Of a stretch of DNA of 64,000 nt, positions 24,979 through 32,723 are shown in pieces. Numbering within the stretch: the stretch's first letter is position 1; each line of letters begins with the position of its first letter. The stretch is from Stenotrophomonas maltophilia (GTDB lineage Bacteria > Pseudomonadota > Gammaproteobacteria > Xanthomonadales > Xanthomonadaceae). The stretch spans positions 186,001-250,000 of the forward strand of contig DEVL01000002.1 of assembly GCA_002363385.1 (NCBI GenBank), in the 5' to 3' direction. The notes under the pieces were generated by a model that was not told the DNA's origin, made no database searches, and saw nothing but the letters and a program-made list of their open reading frames with translations. The translations under genes and the position numbers were made by a program.

Positions 24979-26322
24979 TCACATCCATCCAGGCACCACG
25001 AACAGCAGCCATGCCAGCAGCGGACCGAAGGCAACGACCAGACCGCTGTAGACCAGGAAGCGGCGGAACAGGGCTTCGCGCTCTTCCTTCGCCGCCGAGG
25101 CCACGACCAGCGCACCGTTGGTCGAGAACGGACTCACGTCCACCACGGTGGAGGAGATCGCCAGGGCGCAGATCACACCCGCAGCGCTCAGATGCCCCTG
25201 CATCAGGAACGGCACTGCCAGCGGAATCGTGGCGCCCAGCACGGCGGCCGAGGAAGCGAACGCCGACACGATGCCACCGACATAGCAGACCAGCAGCGCG
25301 CCCAGCAGCGGAATGCCGATCGCACCCACGCCGTGGCCGATGTAATCCACCGCGCCGGCCTGCTGCAGCACGGCCACGTAGGTGACCACGCCGCTGATCA
25401 GCAGCACGGTCGACCAGCTGATGCCATCCACCGCGCCCTTCTGCGAGTTGGGCGAGAGCAGGGCCAGCACCACCGCGACGGTGATCGAGACCAGGCCGAC
25501 GTTGAGGTTGTAGACCAGTGCGGCGATCCCCAGGCCGAGCAGGCCGATCAGGGTGAACACACGCTCGCGGTTGATGCGCACGTCATCCAGCGCACCCGGA
25601 TCGTTGGAGAGCGTGCCGCCACCGGCCGAGACCAGGGCACCGTGACCTTCGATCGCGAACTGGCGCGAGGAGGCCTGGCTGCCGGCCACCAGCGGCTCGG
25701 TCGCGGTCGGCGCACGACGCATCAACGCCACGCCGCCGAAGGCGAAGAAACAGATGATGCCCATCAGCAGGTTGAAGCCCAGGCTGGTCAGGAACACGGC
25801 CATTTCCGTGACTTCCAGGCCGGCCTTCTGCACCACCTGGTTGGTGATGCCGCCATACACGCTGATCGGCGAGAAGCCACCGGCCTGCGCGCCATGGATC
25901 ACCAGCAGGCCCATCATCAGCGGGTTGATCCTGTACTGCTTGGCAAACCGCAGTGCGACCGGACCGATGATGGCCACTGCGGCCGGGCCGAGCGCACCGA
26001 AGGCGGTCAGCACTGCAGTCACCACGAACATCACCCACGGAATGGCCACGATGTGTCCGCGCACGGCCTTGACCGCCCAATGCACGAGCAGGTCGATGGT
26101 GCCGTTCTTCTGCGCGATGGCGAACAGATAGGTGATGCCGACCAGGGTCAGGAACAGGTCGCCCGGGAACCCGGCCAAGACCTCCTTGCCCTCCATGCCG
26201 ACGAACAGGCCGCCGATGATGAAGGCCAGCGCGAAGGCGACTGCACCCATGTTGATGGGTAGCGCAGTGGCCACGATGAACATGATCACCAAGCCGATGA
26301 TCGTTGCGATTTGCGGACTCAT
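24979..26322 (-). CDS. matC: MatC-type malonate carrier
   Basis: 447 residues, about 12 predicted membrane segments. The N-terminal part fits the MatC_N family, and the protein resembles dicarboxylate carriers of the ion-transporter superfamily (ITNQVVQKAG; SSTVVDVSPFSTNGAL). It should import malonate for the adjacent decarboxylase. The ATG at 26322 has an excellent ribosome site (GGGAGG, 6 nt upstream). The open frame extends further upstream without family similarity. It follows mdcH by 88 bp on the same strand. Many mdc operons instead use the two-part MdcLM carrier. Confidence 0.85.
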   Translation of the reverse strand: MSPQIATIIGLVIMFIVATALPINMGAVAFALAFIIGGLFVGMEGKEVLAGFPGDLFLTLVGITYLFAIAQKNGTIDLLVHWAVKAVRGHIVAIPWVMFVVTAVLTAFGALGPAAVAIIGPVALRFAKQYRINPLMMGLLVIHGAQAGGFSPISVYGGITNQVVQKAGLEVTEMAVFLTSLGFNLLMGIICFFAFGGVALMRRAPTATEPLVAGSQASSRQFAIEGHGALVSAGGGTLSNDPGALDDVRINRERVFTLIGLLGLGIAALVYNLNVGLVSITVAVVLALLSPNSQKGAVDGISWSTVLLISGVVTYVAVLQQAGAVDYIGHGVGAIGIPLLGALLVCYVGGIVSAFASSAAVLGATIPLAVPFLMQGHLSAAGVICALAISSTVVDVSPFSTNGALVVASAAKEEREALFRRFLVYSGLVVAFGPLLAWLLFVVPGWM

Positions 26323-26410
26323 GCGCCCTCCCGAGACACTTGATACGCGTGCAGCATGATGGCGACCCGCCACCTGGGGTTTACGTGATCCAACCCTTAC
26401 CGGCGACCCC

Positions 26411-27328
26411 TCATGCGCGTGCGCATGCGCGGTCCACCCACTCCAGTACGCCCTCCAGCGTCTGGAAATCCTCCACGGAACGAGCCTCGAGCTGCGGATG
26501 CAGCTCCCGTGCGCGACGACTCAACGCCGCGCCCGGCCCTAGTTCCAGAAATACCCGGCCACCGCGCTCGACCGCCTGCTGCAGCACGGTCTGCCATTGC
26601 AGCGGCTGGGAAATCTGCGCCGACAGGGTCGCCACCACCCGATCGACATCGCCGACCACACGACCATCGATGCCCGCCAGCAGCCGCAGCCCGGGCGGGC
26701 GCAGCGTGACCGAGTGCAGCGCATCTTCGAATCCCTGCGCGGCAACCGTCAGCAGCGGGGTGTGCGCCGGCACGCAGACCGGCAGCGATACCACCCGCGC
26801 ACGACTTGCCGAGGCCTCCGCCGAGGCGGCCTCGAGTGCGCTGCGTTCGCCGCCCAGGACCACATGGTCCGGACCGTTGACGATGGCCAAGAAAATGCCG
26901 TGCGCCGCGCACAGGCGTGCGATGCGGACATCGTCCAGCCCGATTACCGCCAAGAGCCCGGCATCGTCCGGGGTTGCCGCATCCATCAACCGCGCACGTT
27001 TGCGTGCCAGCTGCAGGCAGGTGGCGGTATCGACACTGCCGGCCACCGCGTGCGCGGCCAGTTCGCCCGCGCTGTAGCCGGCGACCGCGGTGATGGTGGG
27101 CAGCGCATTGCGCAGCGCAACCCAGTGCGCGAGCGTGGCGGTGCAGACCAACGGTTGTGCCAATGCATTGCGGAAACGCGTCGTGTCGGCAGCGATCTCT
27201 TCCACCGGCGTGCCGAGTAATTCACCGGCCAGGTCCATTACTGGCTGGGCCAGCGGATTACCGCGCACGCGTTCGAACATGGCCGGGTGCTGGCCGCCTT
27301 GGCCGGGGCAGAGCAGGACCAGGCTCAT
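26411..27328 (-). CDS. mdcH: Malonate decarboxylase epsilon subunit (malonyl-CoA:ACP transacylase)
   Basis: 305 residues. FabD-like fold: N-terminal CPGQGGQ, catalytic serine in GYSAGE, and the late histidine in the VCVPAHTPLL segment. In this pathway MdcH primes the acyl carrier subunit with malonyl, which is then decarboxylated to the acetyl form that drives the cycle. The ATG at 27328 has AGGAGG just upstream and overlaps the mdcB stop (ATGA). This start is clearly better than the upstream one. Confidence 0.9.
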   Translation of the reverse strand: MSLVLLCPGQGGQHPAMFERVRGNPLAQPVMDLAGELLGTPVEEIAADTTRFRNALAQPLVCTATLAHWVALRNALPTITAVAGYSAGELAAHAVAGSVDTATCLQLARKRARLMDAATPDDAGLLAVIGLDDVRIARLCAAHGIFLAIVNGPDHVVLGGERSALEAASAEASASRARVVSLPVCVPAHTPLLTVAAQGFEDALHSVTLRPPGLRLLAGIDGRVVGDVDRVVATLSAQISQPLQWQTVLQQAVERGGRVFLELGPGAALSRRARELHPQLEARSVEDFQTLEGVLEWVDRACARA

Positions 27329-28191
27329 GCACCCTCCTGCTGGTGCAGGAACCACGCGCAGGCCAGCAGATCGGCGCTGCCACCCGGGCTCAGGCGCTTG
27401 GCCTCAAAGGCGTCGCATACCGGCCCGAGCCGTGCCCGCCAGCCGGACTGCAGAGCGCCACCCTCGGCGAGAAAGCGGCGTGCCTGCTGCTGTGCGAAGG
27501 CCAACCCGCGCTCGCCACCGCGATGGAGCAGATTGAGATCGGTGGTGACCGCGACGAGTGACATCAGGGTCTGAATCATGGCGGCCTGCCGATCATCCGT
27601 CGCATGCAGCGCGGCCTGCAACGTGGGCAGGGCGACCTCATGTAGCAGCGGAAAGCCCTGCGCGGCCTGCTCGCGGACACCGGCAACGCCATGGCGCTGC
27701 CGGGCACGCTGGCCGGGGCTGTCGCTGTTCAACGGTGCAGTGAGCAGCGCGGGCGCCCAGGAATTCCGTACGGCCTGGCATACCTCGATGCCTCGGGGGC
27801 GCGCTCCTCCGGCGTGACGAAGCCGCGCGGACGCTGCGACCAGCAGCCCCAGACTGAAAATGGCACCGCGGTGCGTATTGACGCCGCCGGTGGCGCGCAG
27901 CATGGCCGCTTCGGCAGCCATGCCGTACGAGCGCAACTGTTCGAAAGGCGTCTCCTGCGCGCCTGCCGTGGCGACAGCCACGAAGTAGCCGCGCAGGGCG
28001 AACAGGCTGCGCAGGAAGGTGCCGGCGTCCATGTCCTGGTGGCTGCCCCGGCTCCATGGCGTCACCAGGCCCGGTTTGGGGGCGCAGGCCAGCTCGGCGT
28101 GCAGGCTCGCTATCGCCAGCCGGCCCAGATGATGCGCCGCCGCCGTGGGGGAGGGCGGTGGCGCCGGAACCGGGTGCAGGGCAGCATTCAT
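27325..28191 (-). CDS. mdcB: Triphosphoribosyl-dephospho-CoA synthase
   Basis: 288 residues. CitG/MdcB family: ACAPKPGLVTPWSRGSHQDM near the N-terminus, then GVNTHRGAIFSLG and a DLNLLHRGG motif. It makes the precursor of the 2'-(5''-phosphoribosyl)-3'-dephospho-CoA prosthetic group that is attached to the carrier subunit MdcC. The gene sits between mdcG and mdcH, with 4-nt overlaps at both ends, unlike the mdcABCDEGH order seen in some other bacteria. Confidence 0.9.
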   Translation of the reverse strand: MNAALHPVPAPPPSPTAAAHHLGRLAIASLHAELACAPKPGLVTPWSRGSHQDMDAGTFLRSLFALRGYFVAVATAGAQETPFEQLRSYGMAAEAAMLRATGGVNTHRGAIFSLGLLVAASARLRHAGGARPRGIEVCQAVRNSWAPALLTAPLNSDSPGQRARQRHGVAGVREQAAQGFPLLHEVALPTLQAALHATDDRQAAMIQTLMSLVAVTTDLNLLHRGGERGLAFAQQQARRFLAEGGALQSGWRARLGPVCDAFEAKRLSPGGSADLLACAWFLHQQEGA

Positions 28192-28826
28192 GCGACGGCC
28201 TGCAGCGACAGCAGTGCGTCGCGCGGGGACAGCCAGCAGGCATCCCCGGTTTTGACCATCACCCGCGCGGCGCCACTGGCGTATTCCCGCCAGCTGACGG
28301 CACGCTCCCCCGGAAAGCGCAGTTCGCCGTCGATGCGCAGGCGATGCTCACGCTCCCAGCGCTGCATGCGGGCGGCCTGTCGATCCGCGTGAGCGTGATC
28401 CTCCACCTCCCAGAGCAGGTCCAGATCCGAGCTGGCCCGCAGATAGAGAAGGCCGGTCAGGTGTTGCCAGGCGAAACTGCCGAACACGCGCGGGGTCACG
28501 TCCAGATCGCGGGTATCGGCCAAGAGCAGGCGTACCTCGTCGCGCCAGGGCGCAGCGAGCCCTTCGGCGACCTCGGCCAAGGCCGGCGGCGGCGTCGTGC
28601 GCAGCACATGGCGCGCTTCGATGCGCAGCGACAGCCGCCGGCGTTGCTCGGCCAAAGGCAGTGGCACGCCCAGCCGCAGCTGATCGCCATCACTGGCCGG
28701 ATCGCGTCGCGCCACGACGAAGGGTAGGCGTGCTTCGGCCCACGCCCTCAGGCGCGCGTCCGCGCCCGGGGTCAGCACCTGCCACGGTGCCTGCGGATCG
28801 ATCCAGACCAGGTCGTGGCGGCGCAT
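28188..28826 (-). CDS. mdcG: Phosphoribosyl-dephospho-CoA transferase (holo-ACP synthase)
   Basis: 212 residues. The start HDLVWIDPQAP, the RRDP segment and YLRASSDLDLLWEV (nucleotidyltransferase-like acidic residues) are typical of MdcG/CitX-like holo-ACP synthases. It transfers the MdcB product to the serine of MdcC. Three bp separate it from mdcE and its stop overlaps mdcB, so it is coupled within the operon. Confidence 0.88.
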   Translation of the reverse strand: MRRHDLVWIDPQAPWQVLTPGADARLRAWAEARLPFVVARRDPASDGDQLRLGVPLPLAEQRRRLSLRIEARHVLRTTPPPALAEVAEGLAAPWRDEVRLLLADTRDLDVTPRVFGSFAWQHLTGLLYLRASSDLDLLWEVEDHAHADRQAARMQRWEREHRLRIDGELRFPGERAVSWREYASGAARVMVKTGDACWLSPRDALLSLQAVA

Positions 28827-28829
28827 GGT

Positions 28830-29534
28830 TCAGGCCTCGCCCGCGGCCACGGCAGCGGCGACATCGCGTGCCAACGGGCGGCCACCGCGCTCGGCGCCAC
28901 GGTCGCGGCGTTGATCGCCGGTGATGGGTGCGGTGAGCGCATCCACCAGCGCCTGCGCGAGGTCGCCCTCCCAGACGGCCTCCACGGCGCCCATGCGGAC
29001 GTAGTTCTCCACGCCCGGCGCGAACACCGGCGAGCTTTGGCTCAGTACCTGCAGTTTCTCCAGCGGTTGTTTGGTCACGCGGGCCATCGCGCGCAGATCC
29101 ATCACCCGCACCTGTGCTTCGGGCAAGGCGAAGATGCGGTCGGCCATCAGCCCGAACGACAGGAAGCCGCCGCTCACCGACTCGCCATAGACCAGGCTGA
29201 CCAGTGGCGCGCCGCGGCGACGGGCCAGATCCAGCGTGCGCGCCAGGTGCGCGAAGTAACTGTTGATGCCGAGCATTTCATCGCGGCGCGCCAGGCGCTG
29301 GCCGGCGGTATCGACCAGCATCACGATCGGCCGCCGCGGATGTGCGCGGGTGCTGGCGAGCACGGTGTCGGCCAGCGCCAATGCGTGGTCGACCCCCACC
29401 TCCAGCTTGTTGGCGGTGCCGATGATGGTGACATCGCCGATGGCGGTGGTGGCGGTACCGCCCAGCACATCGTCCTCGCGGGTGACCGCATGGCCTAGCG
29501 GGAACAGGGCATCGAGCAGGGGCCTCAGTTCCAT
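28830..29534 (-). CDS. mdcE: Malonate decarboxylase gamma subunit
   Basis: 234 residues. Carboxyltransferase-like (crotonase-fold) protein with GTANKLEVGVDHALALAD, VDTAGQRLARRDE and YGESVSGGFLSFGLMADR. Together with MdcD it forms the decarboxylase that removes CO2 from malonyl-S-carrier. It overlaps mdcD by 10 bp. A run of charged residues near the C-terminus (GDQRRDRGAERGGR) looks disordered. Confidence 0.9.
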   Translation of the reverse strand: MELRPLLDALFPLGHAVTREDDVLGGTATTAIGDVTIIGTANKLEVGVDHALALADTVLASTRAHPRRPIVMLVDTAGQRLARRDEMLGINSYFAHLARTLDLARRRGAPLVSLVYGESVSGGFLSFGLMADRIFALPEAQVRVMDLRAMARVTKQPLEKLQVLSQSSPVFAPGVENYVRMGAVEAVWEGDLAQALVDALTAPITGDQRRDRGAERGGRPLARDVAAAVAAGEA

Positions 29535-30421
29535 GGCAGGCTCCGGTCCTTGACGGCGTCAAGGAAGTCAGCAGTGTCCAGCAATGGCAGCTGCTCGGGA
29601 TCGGCAATGCTCTGCAGGCGCCAGACCTCCAGGCCATCACGGCAGCCGCCGTAGGCGGTGATTCGCGAGGCAAGCCGGGTGTGCGCCTGATCGAGGGCCT
29701 GCAATGGGTCTTCGGCGTCGGTATGAGCATCGATCAGCGAGGCTGCGGCATCACCGAATGCCTCGATGCTGTCGGGCACCAGCTGCACGGCATCGCCGAT
29801 CAGGTAGCGGTGTTTGCCACCGGTCACGCGCCAGACCAGGGCGCGGTCGCGCGAGTCGAACTCCTCCACGCCGCGCACGGTCTCGATCACTTCCGGACCG
29901 GACAGCGACAGACGACCCTCTTCGGACATCACCACGGCCGTGCAGCAGCGGGCGACGATGCCCATGCCACCGAAGGCACCGTTGCCGCTGCCGATCAGCG
30001 AGAACACCGGAATGCCGGCGGCGCGTGTGGCCAGTACCGCACGCATGATTTCGGAAATGGCGATCAAGCCCGCGTTGGCTTCATGCAGGCGCACGCCGCC
30101 ACTGTCGAGCAGCAGCAGCACCGCATCGGGACGCACCTCAACAGCACGCTCCAGCAGGCCGGTGAGCTTGGCCCCGTGTACTTCGCCCACGCCGCCGCCC
30201 ATGAACTGGCCCTGCTGCGCGGCGATCAGCACGCTGCGGCCGTTCAAGCTGCCCGCACCGACCACGATGCCGTCATCGAACGCACCCGGCTGATCCAGCT
30301 GGGCCAGATGTGGGCTGATGATGCGGCGGGCCGGGCCGACAAATTCCTTGAAGCTGCCGTCATCGAGCAGGCCGTGGATACGCTCGCGGGCATCGGCCTC
30401 GTAGAAACTGTGACTGCTCAC
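29525..30421 (-). CDS. mdcD: Malonate decarboxylase beta subunit
   Basis: 298 residues, matching the biotin-independent decarboxylase beta subunit. Characteristic stretches are AAQQGQFMGGGVGEVHGAK, LLLLDSGGVRLHEANAGL, GSGNGAFGGMG and LSLSGPEVIET. It belongs to the same carboxyltransferase superfamily as its partner MdcE and provides half the active site. Its start overlaps the mdcC stop by 4 nt. Confidence 0.92.
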   Translation of the reverse strand: MSSHSFYEADARERIHGLLDDGSFKEFVGPARRIISPHLAQLDQPGAFDDGIVVGAGSLNGRSVLIAAQQGQFMGGGVGEVHGAKLTGLLERAVEVRPDAVLLLLDSGGVRLHEANAGLIAISEIMRAVLATRAAGIPVFSLIGSGNGAFGGMGIVARCCTAVVMSEEGRLSLSGPEVIETVRGVEEFDSRDRALVWRVTGGKHRYLIGDAVQLVPDSIEAFGDAAASLIDAHTDAEDPLQALDQAHTRLASRITAYGGCRDGLEVWRLQSIADPEQLPLLDTADFLDAVKDRSLPWN

Positions 30422-30738
30422 GGGGCGCCTCCTTCCTGCAGGGTTTCCAGCGCCTGCTGCAGGCGCAGGCTGACCACCGCCGGTGTCGCGCCGGCGTCGT
30501 TGATCGACAAACGCACGTTGCGCAGCGGGTGGCGCGCGGCGAAGTCGGCCAGCACCGCCTGCCAGACGGTGTCAAATCCCGTGGCCGAGGTGATCACCTC
30601 GATTTCCATCGCACCGTCCAGCGGGGTAGGTTCGATCAGTACTTCCAGATTGCCCGAGGCGACCACGCCGACCAGCGCGTGATGATCGCGTTCGGTGAGG
30701 TCGTGCTGCCCGGGGAAGCGATAACGCAGGGTTTCCAT
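30418..30738 (-). CDS. mdcC: Malonate decarboxylase acyl carrier (delta) subunit
   Basis: 106 residues. The prosthetic group should be attached to Ser28 in the VVASGNLEVL motif, the conserved site of MdcC proteins. It carries acetyl and malonyl groups between MdcA/MdcH and MdcDE. The ATG at 30738 was chosen because the family begins with the METLRYRFPG region. The longer frame upstream overlaps mdcA. It follows mdcA by 10 bp. Confidence 0.9.
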   Translation of the reverse strand: METLRYRFPGQHDLTERDHHALVGVVASGNLEVLIEPTPLDGAMEIEVITSATGFDTVWQAVLADFAARHPLRNVRLSINDAGATPAVVSLRLQQALETLQEGGAP

Positions 30739-30748
30739 GGCGTGCCCC

Positions 30749-32392
30749 TTACCAGTTGCGGAAGCGTTTGGGCGGGTTGTACAACCCACCGGACCAACGC
30801 ACGAGATCCTTGACCGAGCGCGCGGCAAGCAGGTCGCGGCTGGCATCGCGGGTGCGGATGCCGAGGTCTTCGGCGCGGCGGATGATGCCGCGATCGCGCA
30901 GGTTCTCGACCATCGCGCGGTCGCGGCCCAGACCCACCGCGGTGTAGCCGGCGACGCCGCGGATCGCCTGTTCGCGTTCCTCCGGGCTGCGGCACAGCAG
31001 CAGGTTGGCGATGCCTTCCTCGGTCAGCACGTGGGTGACGTCATCGCCATAGATCATCACCGGCGGCAGCGGCATCTTCGCGCGCTCGGCCAGCTCCCAG
31101 GCATCCAGGCGATCGACGAAGGCCGGCGCCATGTGCTCGCGGAAGGTCTCCACCATCTGCACGACCAGCTTGCGTCCGCGTGGCATCTGCCCGGGCAGCG
31201 CCGCTTCCTGGCCGGCCTTGAGCCAGGCCGGGCTGGCATGACGGCGGCCGCGGGCATCCGAGCCCATGTTGGGCGCGCCACCGAAGCCGGCGATGCGATC
31301 GCGGGTGGCCGTGGAACTGTTGCCCTGCAGATCGATCTGCAGGGTGGAGCCGATGAACATATCGCAGGCATACAGACCGGCGGTCTGCGAGAACGCGCGG
31401 TTGGAGCGCATGCTGCCGTCGCTGCCGGTGAAGAACACATCCGAGCGCGCCTCGATGTAGCGCTCCATGCCCAGCTCCGAGCCGAACGAATGCACGGACT
31501 GCACGAAGCCCGATTCGATCGCCGGGATCAGCGCCGGGTGCGGATTGAGCGCCCAGTGCGTGCCGATCTTGCCCTTCAGCCCCAGTGATTCGGCATACGT
31601 GGGCAGCAGCAGCTCAATCGCCGCGGTATCGAAACCGATGCCGTGGTTGAGGCGCTGCACGCCGTACTCGGCGTAGATGCCCTTGATGGCCATCATCGCC
31701 ATCAGCACCTGGATTTCGGAGATCTGCGCCGGGTCGCGGGTGAACAGCGGCTCGATGTAATTGGGGCGCGGCGCCTCGGTGACGAAGTTGACCCAATCGG
31801 CCGGGATATCGACGCGGGGGAGGGTGTCGACGATTTCGTTGACCTGCGCGATCACGATGCCGCCCCGGAACGCGGTGGCTTCGACGATCACGGGGGTGTC
31901 TTCGGTATTCGGGCCTGTATAGAGATTGCCGTGGCGGTCGGCGGCCTGCGCCGCGATCAGCGCGACCTGTGGAGTCAGATCAATGAAGTAGCGGCCGAAC
32001 AGTTCCAGATAGGTGTGGATCGCCCCGATGTCGATCCGGCCTTCGGCGACCAGATTGGCGAGGCGGCCGCTCTGCGGGCCGGAGAAGGAGAAGTCCAGGC
32101 GCTGGGCGATGCCGCGCTCGAAGACATCCAGGTGCGAGGGCAGGGACAGCACGGACTGCACCATGTGCAGGCCGTGGACCTGCGCGGGATCGAGCTGGGC
32201 CAGGCACTCAGCGAGGAAATCAGCCTGCTTCTGGTTGTTGCCCTCCAAGCAGACCCGGTCGCCCGGTTCGAGCACGGTGTGCAGGAGCTGGGTGATCCCG
32301 GCGTGGGGCACCAGGCGCCCAAAGCCGGCATCGGTGGCCCGCTGCAGCCTTGCCTGGCGGCGATCCGCAAGCGTGTTCCAGTCTCGAGCCAT
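30749..32392 (-). CDS. mdcA: Malonate decarboxylase alpha subunit (acetyl-ACP:malonate transferase)
   Basis: 547 residues, first gene of the operon. It is a CoA-transferase-fold protein that swaps malonate for acetate on the carrier. Typical segments include LEPGDRVCLEGNNQKQADFL, GRYFIDLTPQVALIAAQ and SDGSMRSNRAFSQTAGLYA. I prefer the ATG at 32392 (MARDWNTLADRRQARLQR), which has AAGAGG 6 nt upstream. An ATG at 32407 would add five residues and overlap the palindromic operator candidate. Confidence 0.92.
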   Translation of the reverse strand: MARDWNTLADRRQARLQRATDAGFGRLVPHAGITQLLHTVLEPGDRVCLEGNNQKQADFLAECLAQLDPAQVHGLHMVQSVLSLPSHLDVFERGIAQRLDFSFSGPQSGRLANLVAEGRIDIGAIHTYLELFGRYFIDLTPQVALIAAQAADRHGNLYTGPNTEDTPVIVEATAFRGGIVIAQVNEIVDTLPRVDIPADWVNFVTEAPRPNYIEPLFTRDPAQISEIQVLMAMMAIKGIYAEYGVQRLNHGIGFDTAAIELLLPTYAESLGLKGKIGTHWALNPHPALIPAIESGFVQSVHSFGSELGMERYIEARSDVFFTGSDGSMRSNRAFSQTAGLYACDMFIGSTLQIDLQGNSSTATRDRIAGFGGAPNMGSDARGRRHASPAWLKAGQEAALPGQMPRGRKLVVQMVETFREHMAPAFVDRLDAWELAERAKMPLPPVMIYGDDVTHVLTEEGIANLLLCRSPEEREQAIRGVAGYTAVGLGRDRAMVENLRDRGIIRRAEDLGIRTRDASRDLLAARSVKDLVRWSGGLYNPPKRFRNW

Positions 32393-32406
32393 CTGGTGCC
32401 TCTTCA

Positions 32407-32423
32407 TAATTACGCTGTAATTA
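32407..32423 (-). promoter_or_regulatory. 7-3-7 palindrome upstream of mdcA, operator candidate
   Basis: TAATTAC-GCT-GTAATTA is a perfect inverted repeat that ends 15 bp before the preferred mdcA start. GntR/FCD regulators bind short palindromes of this size, and the GntR gene of this cluster lies at 24184. Binding here would block transcription or initiation of the whole mdc operon. Confidence 0.6.
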
Positions 32424-32723
32424 CAAAGCTACCACCGGGATTTGGTGGGGGCAAGCGGCAGCGCGGCATTGGAAGGAGCGCGCGTGGCTACTCGACGTCG
32501 CAAGGTTGCTGGTGGGGTGTCGGTGGCGACACCACGTTGGCTTCACGGTTGTTATGTGCAAGTCGCGCGTAGCGGGTGTGCTTACTCACACATAAACGGT
32601 GATCTACGTCCCGGAACTTTGAAGAAAGTTGCATGGCTTCCCGTTCAAGGATCGGGATCATTGCCGGCTCTCCAGCACTGCCGCTGGCCTGCGGCGAACT
32701 TCCCCCTGATGAGGATTTTCACC
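32424..32723. other. 300-bp gap between mdcA and the first autotransporter
   Basis: Divergent promoter region. It contains the TGCAA-type motif at 32620-32633 near the autotransporter. No gene, tRNA or terminator can be supported. Confidence 0.6.
32620..32633 (-). promoter_or_regulatory. Recurrent TGCAA-N4 motif, site D (upstream of first autotransporter)
   Basis: Minus-strand reading TGCAACTTTCTTCA, 90 bp before the autotransporter ATG. The right half matches site A (TTCA). Confidence 0.28.

Noticed and set aside
24277..26262. Long open frame opposite GntR/matC
   Set aside because: Histidine/glutamine/arginine-rich composition typical of a shadow; both minus-strand genes are well supported.
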